Shown here in pieces: positions 33,869-42,981 of a stretch of DNA of 64,000 nucleotides (positions are counted from its first letter, which is position 1; each line of letters begins with the position of its first letter). The stretch is from positions 13,147-77,146 of the forward strand of contig CAVEVQ010000007.1 in assembly GCA_963619325.1 (NCBI GenBank), read 5' to 3'. The DNA is from UBA1181 sp963619325. GTDB taxonomy: Bacteria > Bacteroidota > Bacteroidia > Bacteroidales > Paludibacteraceae. The notes under the pieces were generated by a model. The model ran no database searches and was not told the origin of the DNA. It saw nothing but the letters and a program-made list of their open reading frames with translations. Position numbers and translations under genes: made by a program.

Positions 33869-34666
33869 ATGACAATAAAAAAAAGTCTCCTTATTTTATT
33901 TTTCTGCCTTATCCGTATCACCCCTTTGTTAGCTCAGGAACACCTTAAAAGTGCTGAAAGCATAGCCTTAGGGAACACCTCCTTTTCAGGTGGATTATGT
34001 GTTTTTTCATCAAAATCTTGCCTTTCAAACATTTTTGAGATTCAACTACATCACAGAAATCTGTTTACCAAATCCGAACTTAATTCATTCTCTTTAGAGT
34101 GTCTATTCCCAAATCAAAATATGACAACAGCAATCGGTATTTCTACGTTTGGTTATCGGCATTATAGAGAAAATAGATTCTCCATGGCTCTATCTAAAAG
34201 AATAGGACAGAAATTTGCTTTAGGTGTAATCACTCAGTTTCAAACACTTTACTACACTGACTGTACAAAGATTGCAAAAAATATCAATGTTAGTTTAGAT
34301 GCATACTTCAACATACATCATGAAGACTTTATTTATACAAAATTTCAACATTTCTTTCCTCTAAATACAACGTACAATAAAGAGAACCTGTTAGTTCTTG
34401 GTATACATAGCCAAAGCTCATTGAGTAGTAGTTGGATTATGGAAATTAAAACGATAGACTTTCAACCACCCTCCATCCATATAGGCTTTGAATATCTTGT
34501 CAAACATTTTGCTTTTCGCCTTGGCGGTTATGGACTTCCTATTCGTCCATCATACGGAATAGGATTTTTAAAAGGGCGATGGACTATCAACATGACAGCA
34601 GACTGGCTGATCAACATCGGACACTCTTTCTGTTGCGACATAATTTTAAAACTAAACAAAAAATAA
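33869..34666 (+). CDS. Predicted outer-membrane barrel protein paired with the HhH-barrel gene
   Basis: 265 aa. A signal peptide (LLILFFCLIRITPLLAQ) precedes SAESIALGNTSFSG, which recalls the start of FadL/PorV-like outer-membrane barrels, then repeated amphipathic strands (MTTAIGISTFGYRHYRENRFS, KFALGVITQFQTLYYTD). It ends with ...SFCCDIILKLNKK. No named family seen. Only 4 bp separate its stop from the next gene, so the two are one translation unit and likely work together at the outer membrane. Confidence 0.65.
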   Translation: MTIKKSLLILFFCLIRITPLLAQEHLKSAESIALGNTSFSGGLCVFSSKSCLSNIFEIQLHHRNLFTKSELNSFSLECLFPNQNMTTAIGISTFGYRHYRENRFSMALSKRIGQKFALGVITQFQTLYYTDCTKIAKNINVSLDAYFNIHHEDFIYTKFQHFFPLNTTYNKENLLVLGIHSQSSLSSSWIMEIKTIDFQPPSIHIGFEYLVKHFAFRLGGYGLPIRPSYGIGFLKGRWTINMTADWLINIGHSFCCDIILKLNKK

Positions 34667-34670
34667 AAAA

Positions 34671-36662
34671 ATGAGAAAATTCAAGTTTACAATTACAATA
34701 GCAATTTTACTCTCATTCTCCACATACTCATTTTCTCAAGACATAACGGAAGGAATGACTGATTACATCGAAAGTTTGTTGGAAGACGAAAATAACAAAA
34801 TCAACTACGAAGATTTAGAGGATCAATATCTTTTGATGCCAACAGAGAAGCTCTCTCTCAATACAGCAACGACTGAAGAACTTTCCAAAATTCCATTTCT
34901 AACAGAATTAGATATCTACAACATTGTAGTCCACCGTCAACGATATGGTAATTTTCAAACATATTACGAACTAAAAAACATTCCGAATTTAGACAAAGAA
35001 ACCATTGAAAAAATTCTTCCTTATATCAACCTTAATTTGAAAAAAGAAAAATTCAGTTGGAAAAACGAAATTAAGCACGCTAAACATTCCATTTTTGCGA
35101 ATTACCAACAAGTTATACAAAAAAAATCAGGTTATAAACCTAACAAATCAGGGGAAATAGCCTACATAGGAAAACCTATGAGATACTATCTCAAATATCA
35201 ATATAAGACTTCTAAAAAGTTATTTGCAGGTTGTTTGTTAGAAAAAGACCCTGGAGAGGCATTTTGGGACAAGCAAAATCATCAAAGCGACTATCACTCT
35301 GCCTATCTACAACTCAATGACATTTGGAAATTAAAAAAAATTAACATTGGCGACTATAAAGTATCTTTCGGGCAAGGTTTAACCATCGGCACAAGTACAA
35401 TTTTTGGAAAATCAACAAACGTAACGCAACCTTTAGCACAAAGAGAAGGTATCTATAAATATACATCACCCAACGAGGTCAACGCACTCCGGGGTGTCGC
35501 ATTAACATTTAGCCATAAAGGTATTAACCTGTCAACATTTTTATCTCACAGAAAAAAGGATGCATCCATTGAAGATGAGCAAATCACCTCTTTCAAAACA
35601 GATGGATTACATAGAACCCAACTTGAAAACTCAAGAAAATTCAACATCACAGAGTCTGTTATAGGAGGAAATATCACTTTGAAAAAATCATATTTTCAAA
35701 TAGGGGCAACCTACCTTTTCTATCGTTATTCTAACCTTCTCAACCCAAAAGATGCAGTTTATAATCATTTCAGACTCAAAGGAATAGCAAAACATTACAA
35801 CTTAGGCATTAATTATAAATTTATCTTTCAAAGAATGAATTTATTCGGAGAATTTGCAGTAGATGCCAACAAAGGTATCGCCACACTCAATGGCATCCAC
35901 ATACGACCAAACTCACGAATCTCCTTTCTCGCAATTCAACGAATGTATCAACCCGAATATCAAGCCAATTTTTCAAATGCTTTCGGAGAAAATACACGAA
36001 CAGAAAACGAAAGTGGATTGTATATCGGGACAAAAATCCTCCCTATGAAGAAAATCACATTATCCGCATACGCTGACGTTTTTCGTTTCCCTTGGGAAAA
36101 ATATACTATCCATCAACCATCTTATGGTCAAGAATATCTCGTTCACTTGCTATACAACACAAATAGGAAAGTGAACATGCAATTAAAATACAAGTACAAG
36201 GAGTATATCAATCAGGCATACTGCAAACAAACTTTACGTTATACCTTCCATAGGAACACAAAAGCGATTCAATGGAAATCAACCATTGAGGCAAATTGTG
36301 CCACAACAAACGACAAAAACACCTACGGCACTGTTTTTGCACAAGATCTCTTCCACCAATGGCGACACCCCAATCTGAATCTCAACCTCCACTATGCTTA
36401 TTTTTGGACAGAAGCATACAACAACCGTTTTTACATTTACGAAAAGGATGTTCTCAATACCTTCAGTATGCCTCTACTTTATGGTAGAGGACACCGAATC
36501 GGTCTAAATATCAAGTGGAAGGCAAGGAAAATATTCCAACTCTATGCCAATCTCTCCACATACATATACACAGATGGACGCACCACCTGCGGAAATGGTT
36601 ATGAAATGACAGACGGAAACATTTCAAGTACAGCAAAATTCGTGATGGCTTGGAATTTTTAA
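34671..36662 (+). CDS. Helix-hairpin-helix protein with a predicted beta-barrel C-terminus
   Basis: 663 aa. Signal peptide (AILLSFSTYSFSQ), an acidic linker, then a ComEA-like HhH region at ~59-121: LSLNTATTEELSKIPFLT, YNIVVHRQRYGNFQTYYEL, LDKETIEKILPYINL. HhH motifs normally touch DNA backbone, but a ComEA-like fold can also bind protein. From ~130 to the end the sequence is all alternating strands (YLKYQYKTSKKLFAGCLLEKD, KINIGDYKVSFGQGLTIGTS) and ends with Phe (KFVMAWNF), typical of an outer-membrane barrel. Bacteroidota have such genes but their role is not known. Partner: the barrel gene directly upstream. Confidence 0.8.
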   Translation: MRKFKFTITIAILLSFSTYSFSQDITEGMTDYIESLLEDENNKINYEDLEDQYLLMPTEKLSLNTATTEELSKIPFLTELDIYNIVVHRQRYGNFQTYYELKNIPNLDKETIEKILPYINLNLKKEKFSWKNEIKHAKHSIFANYQQVIQKKSGYKPNKSGEIAYIGKPMRYYLKYQYKTSKKLFAGCLLEKDPGEAFWDKQNHQSDYHSAYLQLNDIWKLKKINIGDYKVSFGQGLTIGTSTIFGKSTNVTQPLAQREGIYKYTSPNEVNALRGVALTFSHKGINLSTFLSHRKKDASIEDEQITSFKTDGLHRTQLENSRKFNITESVIGGNITLKKSYFQIGATYLFYRYSNLLNPKDAVYNHFRLKGIAKHYNLGINYKFIFQRMNLFGEFAVDANKGIATLNGIHIRPNSRISFLAIQRMYQPEYQANFSNAFGENTRTENESGLYIGTKILPMKKITLSAYADVFRFPWEKYTIHQPSYGQEYLVHLLYNTNRKVNMQLKYKYKEYINQAYCKQTLRYTFHRNTKAIQWKSTIEANCATTNDKNTYGTVFAQDLFHQWRHPNLNLNLHYAYFWTEAYNNRFYIYEKDVLNTFSMPLLYGRGHRIGLNIKWKARKIFQLYANLSTYIYTDGRTTCGNGYEMTDGNISSTAKFVMAWNF

Positions 36663-36758
36663 ATTCAAAAAAAAGAAGGCGTTTCACTAAACGATTTCCA
36701 CCTTCCACAAATACAAAGTCAACTTCACTAAAATTAAAACAGAAACTTTACCATAAAA

Positions 36759-37262
36759 TCAATCACTTTCAATTTCCGCAAAAAGCTCAATATTCTCATC
36801 CACAAAATGAGCTATAGCATTTGTAGATTCTTCCTCCATCATGAAGAAATCTTCCTCTAAATCATCAAATGCTTCAAAATCAACATACATAGAAAGGAAC
36901 TCTTCGTCAGTAGTTTCTCTCTCTAACTCGTCTTTATTCTCGTCATAGATTTTCTTAGCGGCATATATCAATTTAGAAAGAGGCTTCGCCCCAAACAGTC
37001 TCATTGCTTTCGCAAACGGATTATCAAAGAAATATCCTCCATATCCGTTCTGTATCATCTGAACAAAACCACCATCATTCATTTCGTTTCTAAAGAGAGA
37101 ATAGCCCAACAGGGCGTTTTGGTGTCCATTCAACAACGCAATAGATTCTGCAGTCAACTCTTCCCCCATTGCCTTCCAATAGGCATCCGTAAATACAGCC
37201 AAAAACTCGTCAACCCCTTCACTTGCAGCCTTCTGCAATACTTTATCCGAAATCTTTATCAT
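36759..37262 (-). CDS. DUF4375 / DMP19-family acidic protein
   Basis: 167 aa, strongly acidic (DFEAFDDLEEDFFMMEEE near the C-terminus). The segment HQNALLGYSLFRNEMNDGGF then VQMIQNGYGGYFFD matches DUF4375, whose founder is DMP19, described as a DNA mimic from Neisseria. Here it lies 3 bp after the SPOR protein gene in what looks like one transcript. Whether this homologue mimics DNA is unknown. Confidence 0.85.
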   Translation of the reverse strand: MIKISDKVLQKAASEGVDEFLAVFTDAYWKAMGEELTAESIALLNGHQNALLGYSLFRNEMNDGGFVQMIQNGYGGYFFDNPFAKAMRLFGAKPLSKLIYAAKKIYDENKDELERETTDEEFLSMYVDFEAFDDLEEDFFMMEEESTNAIAHFVDENIELFAEIESD

Positions 37263-37265
37263 TTT

Positions 37266-38183
37266 CTATTCTTTCATTCGTGTAACAGACAGAATATAAG
37301 CACCATCTTCAAACATTCCATCTTGTAAATTTAAATCATCACGTTTTCCCAACAACTCTTCTTTCGTCTCACCAGAAAAAAGTGATATGTAATATTTCCC
37401 TTTCACAGAAATCACTTCCATCTCATAGTCATCTCTTTGATTAGCAAAGAGATATTGTTGCGCTTCTTTCTCTGTGGTGAAATCTGCCACCACCCAATAG
37501 TAACCTTCTGTTGCTCGCTGATAACAATCTAATTGTTTTTGTAAATCACCAATTCTCTTTGTTTGCTCATCTACTTCATTCTGCAGATTAGCCATTAACA
37601 TTGAAGTAGGCTGGAACGACGCCATACTCACCATCTCCTTCCGTTGTAAAGGTTGAAAAACCATCAACAACACAACCGCTACAACCACACCCATTACCAA
37701 TGGTTTATAAAAAAAAGACTTTTTTGTTACAGTCTGACTTTCTGTCTTCAAATTATCTTTTTTTTCAAAAGTCAAAAGAGGAAAGTAAAACTCAGACAAG
37801 CCAAAAGCACACTTGTTCTCTACTATCGGTCGCCCTTGCGAAAACACCAGTCTCTTTCCTGACATAACAAACACACCCCAATCACCAACAGGAAGACTTT
37901 TTTTTTCCTTAAGCCGACTTTTTATTTCCTCAACAATTCGATGCACCCTCTCATTTGCCTCTTCAAAAGTCATACCTTTCTTCATATACTCTTGAACAAG
38001 CAGACCATCATTATGAGATAGAAGATGATTGAAATAAACCTGTCGCATAGGAGGCACAAAATTGCCACCATCGACTGTACATGAAGCGGACTCCTCATTG
38101 ACAACGAATCCACCTAAGCCAGGAACAATCACGCAAGCGTGCTGTCTTAACAGATTTAATATCAGATTAAACAACTCTTCCAT
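37266..38183 (-). CDS. HU-CCDC81 and SPOR domain protein
   Basis: 305 aa. Residues 1-~130: HU-CCDC81-like region with HACVIVPGLGGFVVNEESA, NHLLSHNDGLLVQEYM and LPVGDWGVFVM. One membrane helix at ~162-182 (PLVMGVVVAVVLLMVF). A short coiled coil (NEVDEQTKRIGDLQKQLDC) then a SPOR domain at ~228-300 (YYWVVADFTTEKEAQQYLF, YYISLFSG). SPOR binds denuded peptidoglycan at the division site, so this is a cell-envelope protein that links a cytoplasmic HU-like module to the septum. A TTG at 38189 is in frame; ATG 38183 preferred. Confidence 0.9.
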   Translation of the reverse strand: MEELFNLILNLLRQHACVIVPGLGGFVVNEESASCTVDGGNFVPPMRQVYFNHLLSHNDGLLVQEYMKKGMTFEEANERVHRIVEEIKSRLKEKKSLPVGDWGVFVMSGKRLVFSQGRPIVENKCAFGLSEFYFPLLTFEKKDNLKTESQTVTKKSFFYKPLVMGVVVAVVLLMVFQPLQRKEMVSMASFQPTSMLMANLQNEVDEQTKRIGDLQKQLDCYQRATEGYYWVVADFTTEKEAQQYLFANQRDDYEMEVISVKGKYYISLFSGETKEELLGKRDDLNLQDGMFEDGAYILSVTRMKE

Positions 38184-38235
38184 TCTCAACTTACCTTTTG
38201 TCTTTTAGAACAGACAATAGTCGACGAAATTTTGG

Positions 38236-38243
38236 CAAATTTA
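38236..38243 (-). promoter_or_regulatory. TAnnTTTG -7 promoter element for the SPOR-DUF4375 operon
   Basis: TAAATTTG on the minus strand, 52 bp upstream of the ATG at 38183. Confidence 0.5.
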
Positions 38244-38326
38244 CCTTTTTTGACAACAACAACGAAAAAAGTGTGCCTTCTAAAAAAATTACATATCAAC
38301 AAATTATCAACATTACGGAGATGTAT

Positions 38327-40183
38327 TTATTTCACAATAAATGTTTGCAATACATTATCAAGCTCTTGTTCACATTGTGAATCTCGATTTTTTGAGAAAT
38401 CATCGTCCATCTGTGCATTCGTAAACTGCACCATACCATCATAGAAATAATTTGCGATATTTCCCGCTTTGTCAATCACACCAACCCCAGTATAGGAATC
38501 AACCACTAAATATTTACGGTCTCGCACACTATCCAACGGCATCCCAATAGAATAATCTTCTACGGGGTTTTGAACGTTAAACATATCACGTAATAAAGTA
38601 GGCACTACATCATAATGGGAAGTCCATTCTGTTACGACTTTAGGGTCTTTTTCCGGGGCATAATATAAAAAAGGAACCTGTAGTTGTGCTGCAGAAAAAT
38701 TACCGGTATGCCCCCAATATCCATGATGATTATCATTGAATTCCTGAGCATGATCACCCGTTATCACAATTATCGTATTTTCTAAAAGACCTTTCTCTTC
38801 AACCTCCTCTAATACCAAGCCTACTATACTGTCCACATAATAGACCATATTTTTATATAGATTATAAAACTCTTCTGAATCTGTATCTATACCCAGCCGT
38901 TCATAGTGGGCCGCCGTCCAAGCAGGTTGAAACGGTCCGTCAAAACCATCCGGCTTTATCATACTGTGAAGTGAATCAAAGAAAAGAAAAGAAAAAAAGC
39001 ACTGCGTTGTATCTCTATTAGCTATAAATTTTCTGAATTTTATAGCCAAATTTTCATCTCGCAACCACGCATTTAAACCCTCATTCGCATTACATTGATT
39101 TTTATAAGAACAAAAAACGGTCTCATCCAACGGAGGGTTTCGTAATGAGGCACTCGGATAAATATGTACATCGTAATTATGTTCTCTAAACATTCGCATT
39201 AATACAGGCTCTACCTGTTTTGCACGAAAATCTCTGAAATAAGTACCAGGCAATCCATAGAAAAGTGAAAAAACTCCTGTCCTTGTACCATTACTTCCAC
39301 TATAATGTTTCTTATACTGACATGTTTTTTTTGCGAAACGATATATATTAGGAGTACAAATGGAATCCATCGTTGATGCTCGCCAAGAATCTAATCCGAT
39401 AATCAATAGATTTCTTTTCTTATCTTCCCCTATTATCTTGTTTTTGGGATAGTTATAAGAATTACCAATAGTATGCAATTCACAATATTTATCATTCATC
39501 CCAAAAATTCTTTCAGGATACACAGGTGCGACTAACGGGAAATTTTTCTCTACCGATAAAACAACACGTTTCTCTGAGAAGAGAGCATAAGTCCGATATA
39601 TCTGGACATAGACAAATGCAAATGTCCATACAACAAACAACGTCGTTAAAAATCTTTTTTCAAAAACAACAGGTATTTTATCTGTTATCTTCTCTGACAG
39701 AAAAAAAACACCTCTCTGCAACAATACTAAAACTATCGTAACGACAAAAAGCAAAAAATAAAGAATCCAAGACAACTCAAAGACCTGTCCCGAATCTGGT
39801 CCAAAAACCTGCTCTAAAACGTATGAATTAAGATGAAAACGATAGAGAGAAAATACATACGAATCAATCGTCAGAATGACAAGAGACAAGACGGACAACA
39901 CAATGGTTATCCATTTCGCCAACGAATTTTTTTTTGTCAAAAAAAGTATTGGAAGATAGATTAGTAGAAATGGCAGAAAAGTCAAAAATAAGAAATGACT
40001 AATGCAAGCCAAAACACTATACATAGGCAAAAAACTTGCAGTTTCAGCGAATAATATAGCAAAATATTTAGTTGAAATCAATACAACGAAAAAGGAATTC
40101 AGTAAACTATACCAAATTCCTACCTTTACATATCTATCACTCAGAACATTACGGACCAAGTTTAGCATTTTTGACAAAAACAT
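38327..40183 (-). CDS. YejM/PbgA-like inner-membrane sulfatase-fold protein
   Basis: 618 aa. Five or so N-terminal helices (to ~215) then a periplasmic alkaline-phosphatase-fold domain: NLLIIGLDSWRASTMDS, HYSGSNGTRTGVFSLFYGLPGTY (closely like the YejM stretch), and TIIVITGDHAQEFNDNHH then GYWGHTG. E. coli YejM (PbgA/LapC) senses LPS and controls LpxC turnover; many members are catalytically dead. Here the metal Asp and His residues look retained. It has a private promoter box in the 27-bp gap after the DUF2490 gene. Confidence 0.85.
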   Translation of the reverse strand: MFLSKMLNLVRNVLSDRYVKVGIWYSLLNSFFVVLISTKYFAILFAETASFLPMYSVLACISHFLFLTFLPFLLIYLPILFLTKKNSLAKWITIVLSVLSLVILTIDSYVFSLYRFHLNSYVLEQVFGPDSGQVFELSWILYFLLFVVTIVLVLLQRGVFFLSEKITDKIPVVFEKRFLTTLFVVWTFAFVYVQIYRTYALFSEKRVVLSVEKNFPLVAPVYPERIFGMNDKYCELHTIGNSYNYPKNKIIGEDKKRNLLIIGLDSWRASTMDSICTPNIYRFAKKTCQYKKHYSGSNGTRTGVFSLFYGLPGTYFRDFRAKQVEPVLMRMFREHNYDVHIYPSASLRNPPLDETVFCSYKNQCNANEGLNAWLRDENLAIKFRKFIANRDTTQCFFSFLFFDSLHSMIKPDGFDGPFQPAWTAAHYERLGIDTDSEEFYNLYKNMVYYVDSIVGLVLEEVEEKGLLENTIIVITGDHAQEFNDNHHGYWGHTGNFSAAQLQVPFLYYAPEKDPKVVTEWTSHYDVVPTLLRDMFNVQNPVEDYSIGMPLDSVRDRKYLVVDSYTGVGVIDKAGNIANYFYDGMVQFTNAQMDDDFSKNRDSQCEQELDNVLQTFIVK

Positions 40184-40199
40184 TTTTACTTCGTACTTT

Positions 40200-40207
40200 C
40201 AAAAATA
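40200..40207 (-). promoter_or_regulatory. TAnnTTTG -7 promoter element for the YejM-like gene
   Basis: TATTTTTG on the minus strand, 16 bp upstream of the ATG at 40183, in the short gap behind the DUF2490 gene. Confidence 0.5.
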
Positions 40208-40210
40208 AAT

Positions 40211-40894
40211 CTACAACGAAATCTCATAAGCCAATCCAACGGTTGAAACATCCTGAGGATTCTTCACGTTGAAAGCGTCGTCGTAGTAATAAAATAATTT
40301 CAAAGCGTTCTTTTTATTAAACTCATATTTCAAAGCAGCCTCATAGCGCATCATATCAATCACATTCCCTTTGTAATAGTTTGTTCTATAGAACAATTCA
40401 GCAGAGACAGACGGATATAACGGAATCTTAGGCACTTTGTAACCTACTGAAATAGAATTTCGCCAATAGTTTTTCCACTGTTTGTTTTCTTCCTTCTCTG
40501 GGCGATAGCTCATCTGATAACGAGAACGCCAGGCGAAAGAAAAACGTCGCACAGAATATTTAAGATTCGTATAACCTTGAAACCTTTGGTTAAAGAAATA
40601 ATTTTCATCCCTATTTCTCGCAATCGCATAATAGGAAACACCCACCTTAAAAATTTTTCTCACGATAGCATACGATACATCTGCTTTCGAAGAAATTTTT
40701 TCTATTTCTGTGGAGTTATCCACTAACGTGAGAGACTCCGTAAATCCAACTTCCAATCTTTTGAAAAATTTCTTTGATATTTCGACTTCGTATCGAGTGG
40801 AAAAATCGCAATCGTCTCTTTCGGCAAAGAGACTCGCATAACTGCCGAAAGAGATGACCACCAATACTAATATTCTAAGAAAAATCTGCTTCAT
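40211..40894 (-). CDS. DUF2490 outer-membrane barrel protein
   Basis: 227 aa. Signal peptide (MKQIFLRILVLVVISFGSYAS). The mature protein is a run of amphipathic strands (FSTRYEVEISKKFFKRLEVGF, FNQRFQGYTNLKYSVRRF, FAWRSRYQMSYRPEKEENK) with the DUF2490 pattern, ending in STVGLAYEISL. DUF2490 is a predicted barrel of unknown role. A longer frame to 40948 would overlap the upstream gene by 23 bp, so ATG 40894 is chosen. It is the last of the four-gene run with VTC and DUF4956. Confidence 0.85.
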   Translation of the reverse strand: MKQIFLRILVLVVISFGSYASLFAERDDCDFSTRYEVEISKKFFKRLEVGFTESLTLVDNSTEIEKISSKADVSYAIVRKIFKVGVSYYAIARNRDENYFFNQRFQGYTNLKYSVRRFSFAWRSRYQMSYRPEKEENKQWKNYWRNSISVGYKVPKIPLYPSVSAELFYRTNYYKGNVIDMMRYEAALKYEFNKKNALKLFYYYDDAFNVKNPQDVSTVGLAYEISL

Positions 40895-40925
40895 TCGCTT
40901 CTTTTCTCTATTTATTATAGGATTC

Positions 40926-41606
40926 CTATCCGTTAAAATCTTTTGCACGTGTGATTTGATCTATCGTATTAATTTCCTTTGTGTCAGATTCGTAGTAAAC
41001 TTTCACAAGAGCTATGTCCTTCAAAAAATCTATATAACCCACCTCACACTTGGAAACCTTCAGACCTGTACGATTTTTGATATCACTAACCATTTCTTCG
41101 TATCTATCAGGTTTAATCAATTCTATCTTCTCATATTTTATCAATTTACATGAACTTTTTGATACAATACGAGTTTTCTCCATCACCCAAGTCATCAAAA
41201 CGAACAACCCATTTGTAACAAGCAATTCAACATAACTTACACTGACAGCCAGTGCGTTGATAACAGATAAACCGATAATCAAGAACAAATACGTCATCTC
41301 TCGAATAGGCACCGTGTCTGTACGGTAACGGATGATTCCAAAGATAGCGAAAAGTCCTAATGCCAAACCAATCTGCAGCTTCTCGCTTCCCAAAAGGAAA
41401 ATAAGCAAAAAGACAGTCGTACTAATCAGTGTGAAAGTGAAAACATAATCACGTCTCTTCGACTTGCCATAATACAACCAAACAATGATCAATGATGTAA
41501 CAACTACGTTCAATGCAAAACGTGCTATCAACTCCCAAAGTCCGTCTACGTTGATTATTGAATTGCCAAACAATTCATAATCTAATATACTTGTCAAAAG
41601 CTCCAT
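40926..41606 (-). CDS. DUF4956 membrane protein
   Basis: 226 aa, four membrane helices in the first ~130 residues (LIARFALNVVVTSLIIVWLYY, YVFTFTLISTTVFLLIFLLG, then GLALGLFAIFGIIRYRTD and LIIGLSVINALAVS), followed by a soluble C-terminal domain (YEEMVSDIKNRTGLKVSKC). The glycine-rich FAIFGIIRYRTDTVPIREM is the DUF4956 signature. The family commonly neighbours VTC polymerase genes, as here. Function unknown; a role in moving or placing polyphosphate is a guess. Confidence 0.9.
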   Translation of the reverse strand: MELLTSILDYELFGNSIINVDGLWELIARFALNVVVTSLIIVWLYYGKSKRRDYVFTFTLISTTVFLLIFLLGSEKLQIGLALGLFAIFGIIRYRTDTVPIREMTYLFLIIGLSVINALAVSVSYVELLVTNGLFVLMTWVMEKTRIVSKSSCKLIKYEKIELIKPDRYEEMVSDIKNRTGLKVSKCEVGYIDFLKDIALVKVYYESDTKEINTIDQITRAKDFNG

Positions 41607-41671
41607 ATTTTTATTTATATTTGTTTACTATTTTTTTAATTCTATAGGCTAAGATTTTACAATCTTTGATT

Positions 41672-42430
41672 CTACAAATTCTCTATATACCTAACTTTTT
41701 CCTTAAATCTGTTATATTTAATTTTCGGATCTGTTAAAACCATTCCCAAACAATATTTACTAATGCTTCTTCGCTTAATACGCAAAGCCATTAAGTAGTC
41801 GCGAAAATGAGAATGAGCGTTTCCATCTTGCTTTACCTCAACGATACACAATTTTGAAATTGTATTTTTCCTTCCAGTGACACAATTTTCAAATTTAATG
41901 TCAAAATCAATAGTCAATCGTTCACTTTTCTCTCTGTTAACCAAAGTTATACGATAGAAACTATTTCGGAGACGACTGCCAATCTCATTCATTTTAAACA
42001 CTGAGTTCTGCTCTAAAAAAGAGATCGCCTCCGTATTGGCTTCAATGTTTTCATTAGTAACAGTTATACGTTTTTTCGAAGTACGACCTTTATTGTTTTT
42101 CTTTTTCACTTCCAAAAACTCCAAATTAGACTCCACATATTCACGTATCCTGACTTTTTGCCTATTCATTTTACCATTTTGATGAATAGTGAACATTTTT
42201 GCCGTCGGTGTGTCAAAGTAAAGCGTACGGTAAAAGGCTTTTCTTTTTGACGCTATTTCCTGCACATAATAATCCTTTTTTGCCATTTCCAACAAAGTTG
42301 GAAGCTCTTTCACGTTAACTAGGAACTTTGTGTCTATGCGATTCATCAATCGAATTCCACTCATCTCCTCTAACGTGATAGGATCGAACTGCGCCAATTT
42401 ATCATCGATTTGCTTTATTGGCTCATCCAT
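41672..42430 (-). CDS. VTC-domain polyphosphate polymerase-like protein
   Basis: 252 aa. VTC domain text: MNRIDTKFLVNVKELPTLL, KRKAFYRTLYFDTPTAKMFT, NRQKVRIREYVESN, LEVKKKNNKGRTSKKRITV, LTIDFDIKF and IVEVKQDG. This triphosphate-tunnel fold has conserved Arg/Lys/Glu rows; in yeast Vtc4 it makes polyphosphate from ATP. No SPX or membrane domain is attached, so it is soluble and presumably works with the DUF4956 membrane protein 65 bp downstream. Bacterial members are little studied. Confidence 0.9.
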   Translation of the reverse strand: MDEPIKQIDDKLAQFDPITLEEMSGIRLMNRIDTKFLVNVKELPTLLEMAKKDYYVQEIASKRKAFYRTLYFDTPTAKMFTIHQNGKMNRQKVRIREYVESNLEFLEVKKKNNKGRTSKKRITVTNENIEANTEAISFLEQNSVFKMNEIGSRLRNSFYRITLVNREKSERLTIDFDIKFENCVTGRKNTISKLCIVEVKQDGNAHSHFRDYLMALRIKRRSISKYCLGMVLTDPKIKYNRFKEKVRYIENL

Positions 42431-42433
42431 AGG

Positions 42434-42832
42434 CTACTCTGTTATATACTCAAACACCTTATAATTTTTCTGTTTTCCATTTGGCAAAAAAGTAGTTTGA
42501 GATTTCTTCTTGCCATTCTCAAGATACTCATACTTCATAGTCTTCTCCAACTTGTCATACTCATCATAGACAGACTCTTCAATACATTTACCTGCTTCGT
42601 TATACTTGTAGGTAACACGCTCCTTTTGATCGCCAGTTGACGAATATTCTACTTCTTCAACTTTTTTTCCATTCTGATAGATGGTTTTATGATCCAAAGA
42701 TTTCTTCTTCCCCTCTACACGCCATTCATTCACCTGCTTTAGAACTTTCCCGTCAAACTTCTTCTGTGCATATAAAGACATAGCAGAGAGAGACAAGAAA
42801 ACAGCCACAATTGATATAATTGTTCTTCTCAT
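42434..42832 (-). CDS. Small exported protein with Lys/Tyr-rich beta repeats
   Basis: 132 aa. Signal peptide (TIISIVAVFLSLSAMSLYAQ). The rest is a series of short repeats such as TIYQNGKKVEEVEY, TYKYNEAGKCIEESVY, KYEYLENGKKKSQTTF, like the toxin-antitoxin-independent 'GK/YD' repeats of MORN-type sheets. It is the first gene of the VTC-DUF4956-DUF2490 run, only 3 bp before the VTC gene, so it is almost certainly part of that system. No family recognised. Confidence 0.65.
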   Translation of the reverse strand: MRRTIISIVAVFLSLSAMSLYAQKKFDGKVLKQVNEWRVEGKKKSLDHKTIYQNGKKVEEVEYSSTGDQKERVTYKYNEAGKCIEESVYDEYDKLEKTMKYEYLENGKKKSQTTFLPNGKQKNYKVFEYITE

Positions 42833-42907
42833 GGTACTTTATTTTATAGTTTTATTAACGTTTTACTTTATTTTACCTATCCCATTTTGAATTTTACTTT
42901 CACACTT

Positions 42908-42915
42908 CAAACTTA
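42908..42915 (-). promoter_or_regulatory. TAnnTTTG -7 promoter element for the VTC operon
   Basis: TAAGTTTG on the minus strand, 75 bp upstream of the first ATG of the operon. Confidence 0.45.
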
Positions 42916-42981
42916 CCTGCATTTACCTCGTTTAGTAAAATTTTTCAATGAATGGCAAATATATATTTAAAATACAAAAAA

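Noticed and set aside
36759..37262. Phage anti-restriction or DNA-mimic cargo (DMP19 family)
   Set aside because: The gene is in a two-gene unit with a cell-division-type SPOR protein and has no phage genes near; family members are common on chromosomes.
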